64,000 bases of DNA from Rhodoferax sp. (GTDB taxonomy: Bacteria; Pseudomonadota; Gammaproteobacteria; Burkholderiales; Burkholderiaceae_C), in contig JARLJI010000244.1 in assembly GCA_031291295.1 (NCBI GenBank), positions 55,078 to 119,077 on the forward strand. Reading direction: 5' to 3'. The position numbers were made by a program, and so were the translations under genes. Positions 48,520-57,712 of this stretch are shown here, one piece after another (the first letter of the stretch is position 1; every line of letters begins with the position of its first letter). The notes under the pieces were generated by a model. That model did not search any database. It had not been told where the DNA came from and saw nothing but the letters and a program-made list of their open reading frames with translations.

Positions 48520-49659
48520 ATGACCCATCAAAAACTCAATCGCCGGCACTTTTCCGTGGTGTCCGGCGCCGCCATGCTGGCCGGCTTCAACACGGCCCGC
48601 GCGCAGGGCGACAAGATCATTCTGGGCCAGTCGGCCGCGTTTACCGGGCCGGCGGCCCAGCTGGGCATCCAGTTCTACCAGGGCGCCAAGCTGCATTTCG
48701 ACCAGCTCAACGCGCAGGGCGGCGTGGCCCAGCGCCAGATCGAGATCCGCGCGCTCGACGATGGCTACGAGCCCGACCGCTGCGCCGAGAACACGCGCAA
48801 GCTGATCAATGAAGATGTGTTGGCCCTGTTCGGCTACATCGGCACGCCCACCAGCCTGGCCGCGCTGCCGCTGTTCACCAAGGCCAGGATGCCGTTTTTT
48901 GCGCCCTTCACCGGCTCGATGGGCTTGCGCCAGCCGTTCGACCGCTATGCGTTTCACGTGCGCGCCTCGTACAACGACGAGACCGCGCTGATCGTCAAGC
49001 AGCTCACCTACCTCGGGCTCAAGAAGATCGGGGTGTTCTACCAGAACGATGCCTACGGCCAGGCCGGGCTGAACGGCGTGACGCTGGCGCTGGCCAGCCA
49101 GAAGCTGCAGCCGGTGGCCCGCGCCACGGTGGAGCGCAACTCGGTGGAGGTGGCCGCCGCCGTCAAGACCCTGGTGGCCGCGGCACCCAACGCCATCGTG
49201 CAGATCGGCGCCTACAAGGGCTGTGCGGCCTTTATCCGGGCCGCGCGCAAGGCCGGCTACGGCGGCACCTTCTACAACGTGTCGTTCGTCGGCACCCAGG
49301 CGCTGGCCGATGAGCTCGGCAAGGAGGGGGCCGGCGTGGTGGTGTCCCAGGTGGTACCGTCGCCGTACACCGCGTCGCGCCCGATCTCGCGGGAATTTGC
49401 GGAGGCGATCAAAAAGGGCGGTGGCAAGGTGCAGGCCAACTTCTCCAGCATGGAAGGCTATCTGGCCGCGCGGGTGTTCAGCGACGGCCTGCGCAATGCC
49501 CGCTGCCCGAGCCGCGAGGCGCTGATCGCCGGTCTGGAGTCGCTGGGCGGGCGCTCCTACGGGGGCTTCGACGTGACATTCGACGCCGGCGACCATGCGG
49601 CGTCCCATTTTGTCGAACTCTCCATGCTGACCGGCGATAGCCACGTGGTACGGACCTGA
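48520..49659 (+). CDS. ABC transporter substrate-binding protein (LivK type)
   Basis: LGQSAAFTGPAAQLGIQFYQGAKLHFDQLNAQGGVAQRQIEIRALDDGYEP. Confidence 0.92.
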   Translation: MTHQKLNRRHFSVVSGAAMLAGFNTARAQGDKIILGQSAAFTGPAAQLGIQFYQGAKLHFDQLNAQGGVAQRQIEIRALDDGYEPDRCAENTRKLINEDVLALFGYIGTPTSLAALPLFTKARMPFFAPFTGSMGLRQPFDRYAFHVRASYNDETALIVKQLTYLGLKKIGVFYQNDAYGQAGLNGVTLALASQKLQPVARATVERNSVEVAAAVKTLVAAAPNAIVQIGAYKGCAAFIRAARKAGYGGTFYNVSFVGTQALADELGKEGAGVVVSQVVPSPYTASRPISREFAEAIKKGGGKVQANFSSMEGYLAARVFSDGLRNARCPSREALIAGLESLGGRSYGGFDVTFDAGDHAASHFVELSMLTGDSHVVRT

Positions 49660-49704
49660 GCCGCCCTGAACTTGGCCGGGTCCGGCCCGGCGCCGCGCGC
49701 CGTC

Positions 49705-50862
49705 TCAGGCCAGCGCGGGCGCGGCCGCCAGGCCCTGCATGAAGGCCTCGCAGCGGGCGAGCTGCTCCAGGCTCACGTATTCGTCGCTCTGATGCGCCTG
49801 ATTGATGCTGCCCGGCCCGCACACCACGGTGGGAATGCCCGATCTCTTGAAAAGCCCCGCCTCGGTGCCGAACGCCACCAGCGTGGTGCGCGGCTCGCCC
49901 GACAGGCGCAGGGCGAGTTGGGTCACAGGGTCCTGCGCCGAGCCCAGAAAGCTCGGGACTTCGCAGATCGTCTCGAAGCTGAAGCCCGCTTCGGGCGCTA
50001 CTTTTTTCATAGCTGACTGCAGAGACAGGGCATGGGCTACCACCTCTTTTTGCATCACAGTGGCGTCGGCGGTGGGCAGGTCGCGGAATTCGTAGCGGAA
50101 CTCGGCGTCGCGCGGCACCACGTTGTCGGCGATGCCGCCGTGGAACTGGCCCACGCTGGCGGTGGAAAAAGGCACGTCAAAGCCCTCGTAGCGCGGCTCG
50201 TGGCGCTCGAAGCCCTCGGCCATGTCGCGCACCTTTCCGACCAGGCGCGCCGCCATCTCGATCGCGTTCACCGATTGCGGCGTGAGCGACGAATGCGCCT
50301 CCTTGCCACGCACGCAGCATTTGTAGCGGTACACACCCTTGTGCGCAATGGCCGGCACCATGCTGGTGGGCTCGCCGATGATGCAGGCCAGCGGGTTGAC
50401 GCCAGCGTCCTTCATGTCGGCGATCAATTCCCGCACGCCGAAGCAGCCCACTTCCTCGTCGTAACTGAACGCCAAGTGAATCGCAAACGGAGCCGGGCTC
50501 TCCAGAAAAGCCCGCGCACTGGACAGCGCGATGGCAATGAAGCTTTTCATGTCGGCGCTGCCACGGCCGTACAGGCGCTCGTCTTTCACGGTTGCGCCGA
50601 GCGGGTCCAGCGTCCAGTCCTGCCCGTCCCACGGCACGGTGTCGGTGTGGCCGGACAGGATCACGCCGGCCGGCTTGCCCTCGCCCAGGGTGGCGAACAA
50701 ATTGGCCTTGGTTTTGTCGGCGTTGTAGGTGAGGCGGCTCGTGACGCCCAGCTGCAGCAGGTGATCGCGGATGAAATGAATCAACGCCAGATTGGAGTTG
50801 CGGCTGACGGTGTTCATGCGCACCAGCGTTTGCGCGAGTGCCAGGGCGTGGTTTGAAATCAT
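49705..50862 (-). CDS. argE: Acetylornithine deacetylase
   Basis: GVILSGHTDTVPWDGQDWTLDPLGATVKDERLYGRGSADMKSFIA; M20 metal motifs. Confidence 0.92.
   Translation of the reverse strand: MISNHALALAQTLVRMNTVSRNSNLALIHFIRDHLLQLGVTSRLTYNADKTKANLFATLGEGKPAGVILSGHTDTVPWDGQDWTLDPLGATVKDERLYGRGSADMKSFIAIALSSARAFLESPAPFAIHLAFSYDEEVGCFGVRELIADMKDAGVNPLACIIGEPTSMVPAIAHKGVYRYKCCVRGKEAHSSLTPQSVNAIEMAARLVGKVRDMAEGFERHEPRYEGFDVPFSTASVGQFHGGIADNVVPRDAEFRYEFRDLPTADATVMQKEVVAHALSLQSAMKKVAPEAGFSFETICEVPSFLGSAQDPVTQLALRLSGEPRTTLVAFGTEAGLFKRSGIPTVVCGPGSINQAHQSDEYVSLEQLARCEAFMQGLAAAPALA
50001..50055. repeat. Dispersed repeat (copy 8) inside argE
   Basis: CTTTTTTCATAGCTGACTGCAGAGACAGGGCATGGGCTACCACCTCTTTTTGCAT. 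Confidence 0.6.
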
Positions 50863-50942
50863 CGGGCCATTGTGCGGGATTTTCCCGGATGGCGCGGGAG
50901 GCAGGCCTGGCCTAAACTAGCCGCAGCACAAGGAGCTGTCAT

Positions 50943-52151
50943 ATGAAAGTCATTGATTCCATCGTTACGCAGGCGGCCGGCATTGCCGCCATCCGCCGCG
51001 ACATCCACGCGCACCCCGAACTGTGCTTCAAGGAGGTGCGCACCGCCGACGTGGTGGCACAGAAGCTGACCGAGTGGGGCATCCCCATCCACCGCGGCAT
51101 GGGCACCACGGGCGTGGTCGGCATCATCAAGAACGGCACCAGCGAGCGCGCGGTCGGCCTGCGCGCCGACATGGACGCGCTGCCGATGCAGGAGTTCAAC
51201 ACCTTCGCCCACGCCAGCCAGAACGCCGGCAAGATGCACGCCTGCGGCCACGACGGCCACACCGCCATGCTGCTGGCAGCCGCCCAGCACTTCGCAAAAA
51301 ACCGCAACTTCGACGGCACGGTCTACGTGATCTTCCAGCCGGCCGAGGAAGGCGGCGGCGGCGCGCGCGAGATGATCAAGGACGGCCTGTTCGAGAAATT
51401 CCCGATGGAGGCGGTGTTCGGCATGCACAACTGGCCGGGCACCAACGTCGGCAAGTTCGCCGTGAGCGCGGGGCCGGTGATGGCGTCGAGCAACGAGTTC
51501 AAGATCACCATCCACGGCAAGGGCAGCCATGCCGGGCTGCCGTACATGGGCATCGACCCGGTGCCGATCGCCTGCCAGATGGTGCTGGGGTTGCAGAGCA
51601 TCATCAGTCGCAACAAGAAGCCGGTCGAGGCCGCGGTGCTGTCGGTCACCATGATCCACGCCGGCGAGGCCACCAACGTGGTGCCCGACAGCTGCGAGTT
51701 GCAGGGCACGGTGCGCACCTTTTCCTACGAGGTGCTGGACCTGATCGAAAAACGCATGAAGCAGGTGGCCGAGCACACCTGCGCCGCGCACGAGGCGACC
51801 TGCGACTTCGAGTTCGTGCGCAACTACCCGCCCACCATCAACTCCGCCGCCGAGGCCGAATTCGCGCGCCGGGTGATGCAGGACATCGTCGGCGCCGACA
51901 ACGTGATCGAGCAGGAGCCGACCATGGGCGCGGAGGACTTCTCCTACATGCTGCAGGCCAAGCCGGGCGCCTACTGTTTCATCGCCAACGGCGACGGCAC
52001 GCACCGCGAGATGGGCCACGGCGCGGGCCCGTGCATGCTGCACAACCCGAGCTACGACTTCAACGACGACCTGATTCCGCTGGGCGCCACCTACTGGGTG
52101 CGGCTCGCCGAAGACTGGCTCAAGACCCCGCGCGGGGGGGCCGGCGCATGA
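50943..52151 (+). CDS. M20 family amidohydrolase (hippurate hydrolase-like)
   Basis: IRRDIHAHPELCFKEVRTADVVAQKL...RADMDALPMQEFNTFAHAS...MHACGHDGHTAMLL. Confidence 0.94.
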   Translation: MKVIDSIVTQAAGIAAIRRDIHAHPELCFKEVRTADVVAQKLTEWGIPIHRGMGTTGVVGIIKNGTSERAVGLRADMDALPMQEFNTFAHASQNAGKMHACGHDGHTAMLLAAAQHFAKNRNFDGTVYVIFQPAEEGGGGAREMIKDGLFEKFPMEAVFGMHNWPGTNVGKFAVSAGPVMASSNEFKITIHGKGSHAGLPYMGIDPVPIACQMVLGLQSIISRNKKPVEAAVLSVTMIHAGEATNVVPDSCELQGTVRTFSYEVLDLIEKRMKQVAEHTCAAHEATCDFEFVRNYPPTINSAAEAEFARRVMQDIVGADNVIEQEPTMGAEDFSYMLQAKPGAYCFIANGDGTHREMGHGAGPCMLHNPSYDFNDDLIPLGATYWVRLAEDWLKTPRGGAGA

Positions 52152-53245
52152 TCGGCCTGATACAGGCGTTCTCCCCCAGCTATGCCGCAGCCCGCGTCAA
52201 GTTCCTGGAGGCCGCCGCCACGGCCGGGCTGCCCAACGAATCGCACAACCACCCGCTGCCCGGGCGCGATGGCGAGGTGCTGGCGATGGACGTGGCGCTC
52301 GACGGCCCGGCGAATGCCGACAAACTGCTGATCGTCACCAGCGCCTGCCACGGCGTGGAAGGCTATTGCGGCAGCGGCGTGCAGGTGTTTGCGCTGCACG
52401 ACGCCGAGTGGCGCGCCAAGGCGAAGGCACAGGGCGTGGCGGTACTCTACGTGCACGCGCTCAACCCCTACGGTTTTTCACACGTGCGCCGCGCCACCCA
52501 CGAGAACGTGGATTTGAACCGCAACTTTCACGACTTCAGCAAGCCCCTGCCCGCGAACCCCGGCTACCGCGAACTGGCGCCGCTGCTGCTGCCCGAGCAA
52601 TGGCCGCCGTCGCCCGAGAACACGGCCGCGATCGGCCAGTTCGTCGCCACGCGCGGGATGGCCGCGTTCCAGGCGGCCATCTCGGGCGGCCAGCATGAAT
52701 TTCCCGACGGCCTGTTCTTCGGCGGCACCGCGCCGACCTGGAGCAACCAGACCTTTCGCCGCGTGCTGCAAACGCATGGCCGCCAGGCCCGGCGCATCGC
52801 CTGGATCGACATCCACACCGGCCTGGGCCCCAACGGCGTGGGCGAGCGCATCTATGCCGGCAACGACGACGCGGCCGCGATCCAGCGCGCACGTGCCTGG
52901 TGGGACGGCGGCGGGGCCACGCCCGTGACCTCGATCTTCGACGGCTCGTCGACCTCGGCTTTCGTGACCGGCCTGATGTGCGGCGCCCTCTACGAGGAAT
53001 GCCCGCAAGCCGAATACACCGGCATCGCCATGGAGTACGGGACGGTGCCGATGCTCGACGTGATGCACGCCATGCGCGCCGAGCACTGGCTCAACATCCA
53101 CCGCGATGCGCCGCCTGAACTGGCCCGGCAGATCAAGCAGCAGATGATGGACGCGTTCTACACCGACACCGATGCCTGGAAAGGGCAGATCATCAGCCAG
53201 GCGAGGCAGGCGATGTTTCAGGCCGTGGCTGGGCTGAGTTCTTGA
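52148..53245 (+). CDS. DUF2817 / M14-like metallopeptidase
   Basis: LLIVTSACHGVEGYCGSGVQVFAL...ENVDLNRNFHDF...IDIHTGLGPNGVGERIY; ATGA overlap with previous gene. Confidence 0.88.
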   Translation: MIGLIQAFSPSYAAARVKFLEAAATAGLPNESHNHPLPGRDGEVLAMDVALDGPANADKLLIVTSACHGVEGYCGSGVQVFALHDAEWRAKAKAQGVAVLYVHALNPYGFSHVRRATHENVDLNRNFHDFSKPLPANPGYRELAPLLLPEQWPPSPENTAAIGQFVATRGMAAFQAAISGGQHEFPDGLFFGGTAPTWSNQTFRRVLQTHGRQARRIAWIDIHTGLGPNGVGERIYAGNDDAAAIQRARAWWDGGGATPVTSIFDGSSTSAFVTGLMCGALYEECPQAEYTGIAMEYGTVPMLDVMHAMRAEHWLNIHRDAPPELARQIKQQMMDAFYTDTDAWKGQIISQARQAMFQAVAGLSS

Positions 53246-53300
53246 TGATTTTGGCTTTTAGCCCTTGCCGGGCATACCCAGCTAGCTATTGAATTCATAG
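53246..53300. repeat. Dispersed repeat (copy 9, inverted orientation)
   Basis: Reverse complement GAATTCAATAGCTAGCTGGGTATGCCCGGCAAGGGCTAAAAGCCAAAAT. Confidence 0.6.
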
Positions 53301-53330
53301 TAAGCCCTTTGTTGTTTCCGGACCCGTAGC

Positions 53331-53365
53331 TGTCATTCCCGGCTTGACCGGGAATCCACAGTAGT
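53331..53365. repeat. Left 35-bp inverted repeat of 705-bp composite element
   Basis: TGTCATTCCCGGCTTGACCGGGAATCCACAGTAGT; 34/35 complementary to 54001-54035. Confidence 0.9.
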
Positions 53366-54000
53366 GAAGCGTTGACCTTTGCAAGGGCTGCTGGCCGGGT
53401 TGCGCCCCGGCGGGCGCCTCACTTTTCTTTGCTTCGCCAAAGCAAAGTAAGCAAAAGAAAGGCGAGCCGGATTCGTCGGCCCTGCGGGCACGCTGCGTTG
53501 CTCGACTTGAGCCGGGTGCGCGCAAACTCGGCTTCGCCTCAAACACGCGCGCCCCTGATCGGCTCAAGTCTGCGCTACTCGCCTCCTCATGACGGCGTGA
53601 GGACAACCAAAACAGCCAATACCAATACGACAAGGACGCGCCGTGGCGCGTCCTTATGGGCCTCGTGTTCGGCATCGAATTCGTCTTGGGTCTTGGGTCT
53701 TGGTACCGGTATTGGTTATTGGTATTCGGCTCCCCGCCGTCCAGACACGGCTGAGCAGCGCAGGGGCAAGCGGATCAAGAAGCGCGCGCTGTTTGAGCCC
53801 GCAGGGCGAGTTTGCGCGCTTCCCGCTTGCCCCGCGCAGCGCAAGGCACCCCGAAGGGGCCGTGTCTGCGGCTGCCCTTTCTTTGGGTGACTTTTCTTTG
53901 GGCACGCAAAGAAAAGTTACTGCGCTGTCGGGCGCACATCCCGACCCCCAGCCCGTCGGGCAACAACCGGAACCGAGCCGCTCGCAATGGTCCCATCCCA

Positions 54001-54035
54001 ACTACCGTGGATTCCCGGTCAAGCCGGGAATGACA
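54001..54035. repeat. Right 35-bp inverted repeat of composite element
   Basis: ACTACCGTGGATTCCCGGTCAAGCCGGGAATGACA. Confidence 0.9.
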
Positions 54036-54106
54036 AGAGAAGAGCCGGGAATAACGGCGGCTGCGCCGGAAATGACAAATCAGAAACCTGGAATGACAGC
54101 AGCGCC
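54023..54106. repeat. Degenerate 21-bp tandem array (4 units) running into coaX 3' end
   Basis: Units at 54023, 54044, 54065, 54086: GCCGGGAATGAC..., GCCGGGAATAAC..., GCCGGAAATGAC..., ACCTGGAATGAC... Confidence 0.75.
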
Positions 54107-54901
54107 AGGGTTTGGCAGAAGAGCCGGAAACCGCCGGGCCGCAATTTCCAGCAAACCATCAAAAATCAGGTTATCCACCAGCTCGAAGGTCCCCAGCATG
54201 CTCGGCGCCATCTTCCAGCCTGCGCCGCCCGTCATCACGCACATCGGCTCGGCGCCGCAGTGCTGGCGCACGTGCTGCATCATGCGTTCGATCGCCCCGG
54301 CGATTGCGTAGGTGCCGCCGCTGGTCAGGGCATCGCTGGTGTTGGTGGGAAATTCACGCACCTCGCCGGTGGGCACATGCAGCCCGGCGGTGCCGGATTC
54401 GAGCGCTCGCAGCATGATGCCGTGGCCGGGCAGGATCAGCCCGCCCAGGAACTTGCCGCCGGCATCGATGGCCTCCACCGTCACGGCCGTGCCAACCATC
54501 GCCACCACCATCGGCCGCGGCGCGCTGCCGCGCAGCGCGGCTTGGTCCAGCATGCGATGGCGCGCGCCGATCATCGCGACCCATCGATCGGCGCCGAGGC
54601 GCGCGGGATGGTCGTAGCCGTTGATCAGGCCCGCCTCGGCGCTGCTGGAAACCACCCATTGCGGGGCCACGTCCCAGAGCTCCATCTGCTCCTGCACGCA
54701 GCGCTTGATGGCGTCGCCCGCCACGATGCAGCCGAGCATGGCCTGCGGCGCGGGCAGGTCGCGCCAAGCGCCCTCCGCCAGTTTCTCGATGTTCTCCAAA
54801 AACTCCGCGCCGTGGGCGAGCAGCGTGGCGCCAGGGCGCGGGGCGTCGTAATGCGCCCACTTGAGTCGCGTGTTGCCTACGTCGATGGCGAGAAACGTCA
54901 T
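54080..54901 (-). CDS. coaX: Type III pantothenate kinase
   Basis: [19 protein letters not shown]...[14 protein letters not shown]...[24 protein letters not shown]. Confidence 0.96.
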   Translation of the reverse strand: MTFLAIDVGNTRLKWAHYDAPRPGATLLAHGAEFLENIEKLAEGAWRDLPAPQAMLGCIVAGDAIKRCVQEQMELWDVAPQWVVSSSAEAGLINGYDHPARLGADRWVAMIGARHRMLDQAALRGSAPRPMVVAMVGTAVTVEAIDAGGKFLGGLILPGHGIMLRALESGTAGLHVPTGEVREFPTNTSDALTSGGTYAIAGAIERMMQHVRQHCGAEPMCVMTGGAGWKMAPSMLGTFELVDNLIFDGLLEIAARRFPALLPNPGAAVIPGF

Positions 54902-55092
54902 GCTGTCCCCAATGTTTTGCGCATTATCACCAAACCGGTGCCGCCCGGCACAAAGGCATGGGTTTCGTGCTGGTCGCCAGCCACCAGGATTTACATGGCA
55001 TGCCTGCGGGTGCTACGGCACGGCATCCAGCCGCAACGGGGTTTGCGGCTAAAGTGCAGCTTCGTTCATTTTGATCTATTTGGAAGCCCGCC

Positions 55093-56532
55093 ATGAACAT
55101 CACCGAGCTCACGGCCGACGCGCTCTCGAAGGCCATCCACGCGCGCCAGGTGTCGTGCCGCGAGGTGATGCTGGCCTACCTGACGCGCATCGAAGCCGTG
55201 AATCCGGCGTTCAACGCCATCGTCAGCCTGCAGGATGGCGACGGTCTGTTGCGCCAGGCCGCCACGCACGACTTGCAACTCGCGCGCGGCGAATCCATGG
55301 GCTGGATGCACGGCATGCCGCAGGCCATCAAGGACCTGTCCAACACGGCCGGCATCCCGACCACGCTGGGCTCGCCGCTGATGCGCCACTTCGTGCCAAA
55401 GGAAGACGGCCTGCTGGCCCGGCGCATGAAGGCGGCCGGCTGCATCGTGATCGGCAAGACCAACACACCCGAGTTCGGCCTGGGCTCGCACACCTTCAAT
55501 GAAGTCTTTGGTGTTACGCGCAACGCCTACGACCCGACTTTCTCGGCCGGTGGCAGCAGCGGCGGCGGTGCAGTGGCGCTGGCCCAGCGCCTGTTGCCGG
55601 TGGCCGACGGCTCGGACTTCATGGGCAGCCTGCGCAACCCCGCGGCCTGGGCCAATGTGTTTGGCCTGCGGCCCTCGCAGGGGCGCGTGCCGATGGCGCC
55701 CGCGCAGGATGTATGGGTGTCGCAACTCGGCACCGAAGGCCCCATGGGGCGCACCGTGCGCGACGTGGCCTTGCTGCTGTCGGTGCAGGCGGGTTACGAT
55801 ACCAGCGCTCCGCTTTCGATAGCGCAAGATGGCCACCCGTTCAGGGCTGCGCTTGATTTTGACCCCAAGGGGTCGAGGATTGGCTGGCTCGCCGACCTGG
55901 ACGGCTACCTGCCCATGGAGGCAGGGATTTTGCCCGTGTGCGAGCAGGCGCTGGGTCGCCTGCAAGGCTTGGGCTGCACGGTCGAACCCGCCGCGCTGGG
56001 CCTGCCGCCCGATGGCATCTGGCAAGCCTGGCTGCTGTGGCGGCGCGCCCTGGTGGCGTCGCGCATTGCGCCATTCCTGCTGAATGCGAAAAACCGCGCG
56101 CACATCAAGCCCGAGGCGCTCTGGGAATACGACCAGGCGCAGGGCCTCAGCGGCCCGCAACTGCTCGCCGCCAGCGTGCAGCGCACGGCCTTCTACCAGC
56201 AGATGCTGCGGCTGTTCGAGCAGTACGACTACCTGGCGCTGCCCACGGCCCAGGTCTGGCCGTTCGAGGCAAGCCAGCGCTGGCCGCAAAGCATCGCCAG
56301 CGGCGGGGGCAGCGTCGCCATGGACACCTACCACCGCTGGATGGAAGTGGTGATCTACGCCACCTTCGCGGGCCTGCCCTGCATCAGCGTGCCGGCGGGT
56401 TTCAACGCCGCGGGCCTGCCGATGGGGCTGCAAATTATCGGCAACCCGCAAGCCGACTTTGCCGTGCTGCAGCTGGCCGGCGCCTACGAGCAGGTTGCGC
56501 AGGACGTGCTGCAAAGGAAGCCCGGCGGCTGA
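55093..56532 (+). CDS. Amidase (GatA-like amidase signature family)
   Basis: GMPQAIKDLSNTAGIPTTLGSPLM...FSAGGSSGGGAVALAQRLLPVADGSD. Confidence 0.94.
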   Translation: MNITELTADALSKAIHARQVSCREVMLAYLTRIEAVNPAFNAIVSLQDGDGLLRQAATHDLQLARGESMGWMHGMPQAIKDLSNTAGIPTTLGSPLMRHFVPKEDGLLARRMKAAGCIVIGKTNTPEFGLGSHTFNEVFGVTRNAYDPTFSAGGSSGGGAVALAQRLLPVADGSDFMGSLRNPAAWANVFGLRPSQGRVPMAPAQDVWVSQLGTEGPMGRTVRDVALLLSVQAGYDTSAPLSIAQDGHPFRAALDFDPKGSRIGWLADLDGYLPMEAGILPVCEQALGRLQGLGCTVEPAALGLPPDGIWQAWLLWRRALVASRIAPFLLNAKNRAHIKPEALWEYDQAQGLSGPQLLAASVQRTAFYQQMLRLFEQYDYLALPTAQVWPFEASQRWPQSIASGGGSVAMDTYHRWMEVVIYATFAGLPCISVPAGFNAAGLPMGLQIIGNPQADFAVLQLAGAYEQVAQDVLQRKPGG

Positions 56533-56586
56533 GGGGTCGCGGGGGTCGCGGGGGTCGCGGGGGTCGCGGGGGTCGCGGGGGTCGGC
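56533..56586. repeat. 9-bp tandem repeat (GGGGTCGCG), 5 perfect copies plus 1 imperfect
   Basis: Begins at the base after the amidase TGA (56530-56532). Confidence 0.95.
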
Positions 56587-56725
56587 ATGAGGCTCGCAGG
56601 GTTAATCGTGTGACCGCTTGCGCGACCAAGTTATCCTTGCTGACCTGAAGCAGCCATGCTACAACCGAGACACGTTCAATACGTTACGTTACAAGCGCCT
56701 AAATTCACCGCCCATTCCACCCACG

Positions 56726-57706
56726 ATGAGCTTTCCTCTCTACCATTCGCCCGGTACCATCGTCTTCCTCGATGACGATCCCGACTACCTCGACATGCTG
56801 GCGCTGGTGATGCCGGAGGACTGGCACGTGCGGCTGTTTCGGCGGCCGCAGATCTGCATCAACCAGCTGCAGCAGGAGCCGCCATTGTGGGAAGCCGACG
56901 CGTGGACGCAACAGGAGATGATCGAAGCGTCGCGTGCCGGTGGCCCCCCCTTGATTTCGCAAATCCTGCGCTACTGGTCGGAAAACAGCCAGCGCTACGC
57001 CCTCACCCAGGTGTGCGTGGTCGACTATTCCATGCCGGGCATGGACGGCCTGCAGGCACTGGGTGAACTGGTGGACTGGCCGGGGCTGCGCGTGCTGCTG
57101 ACCGGCCAGGCGGACGAGCAGATTGCGGTGGACGCGTTCAACCGCGGCCTGATCGAGCAATTCATCGCCAAACAGACCCCGGACATCTCGCGCCGCCTGA
57201 TCGAGACGCTGCGGCGCATGCAGGCCACAGCCAGCGGGCGCCTCTCCCAGATCTGGCGCACCACGCTGACGCAAAGCCAGAATGCGCTGCTGCGGGTGCC
57301 ATCAATTGCGCATGACCTGTCCGAATTCGTGGCCGACCACTGGGTCGAATACGTAGTGATCGGCCGGCCCTTCGGCATTCTGGGCCGCGATGCGAATGGC
57401 CGGGTTGGCTGGCTTCAGCTGGAGCCCGTGAGCGGCCTGGGCGAACTGGCCGAACTCGCCGGCGCCGCCGGGGTCAACTCCCAGAGTGTCGCCGAGATTC
57501 AAAAAGGCAAGAAACTGGCCGACCTGGAACTCGGGCAGTCCCTGGGGCGGGCCGGCGCCCCCGAACTGGGTCCGGCGCTTCCGATCGGACGCGAAGGATC
57601 GCTGCTGGGGGCGTTGTTTGCCGTGGGCAGCGAGCACAGCCCGCACGCCAGCACCAGCTACCACCGCTGGTTGGCCGCTCAGCCGAAGCGTTTCGTGCAA
57701 GATTAG
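56726..57706 (+). CDS. Orphan response regulator with expanded receiver and unassigned C-terminal domain
   Basis: IVFLDDDPDYLDML...VCVVDYSMPGMDGLQALGEL...VLLTGQADEQIAVDAFNRGLIEQFIAKQ. Confidence 0.85.
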   Translation: MSFPLYHSPGTIVFLDDDPDYLDMLALVMPEDWHVRLFRRPQICINQLQQEPPLWEADAWTQQEMIEASRAGGPPLISQILRYWSENSQRYALTQVCVVDYSMPGMDGLQALGELVDWPGLRVLLTGQADEQIAVDAFNRGLIEQFIAKQTPDISRRLIETLRRMQATASGRLSQIWRTTLTQSQNALLRVPSIAHDLSEFVADHWVEYVVIGRPFGILGRDANGRVGWLQLEPVSGLGELAELAGAAGVNSQSVAEIQKGKKLADLELGQSLGRAGAPELGPALPIGREGSLLGALFAVGSEHSPHASTSYHRWLAAQPKRFVQD

Positions 57707-57712
57707 TCTTTC

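Larger units (their letters stand above)
53331..54035. mobile_element. Candidate non-coding composite repeat element (MITE-like, bounded by 35-bp IRs)
   Basis: 35-bp near-perfect terminal IRs; internal hairpins ACTTTTCTTTG-ggcacg-CAAAGAAAAGT and AAGGACGCGCC-gt-GGCGCGTCCTT. Confidence 0.5.

Noticed and set aside
50859-52043. 394-aa minus ORF opposite the M20 amidohydrolase
   Set aside because: Shadow ORF of a well-supported CDS.
53295-54311. Several overlapping ORFs (126, 172, 222, 115 aa) in the 705-bp element
   Set aside because: All are translations of palindromic repeat DNA in several frames; no domain or RBS support.
55066-56514. 482-aa minus ORF opposite the amidase
   Set aside because: Shadow ORF; amidase signature GGSSGG is on the + strand.
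56533-56586. CRISPR-like array
   Set aside because: Period is 9 bp with no spacers; a simple tandem repeat. No CRISPR array or cas gene seen in the window.
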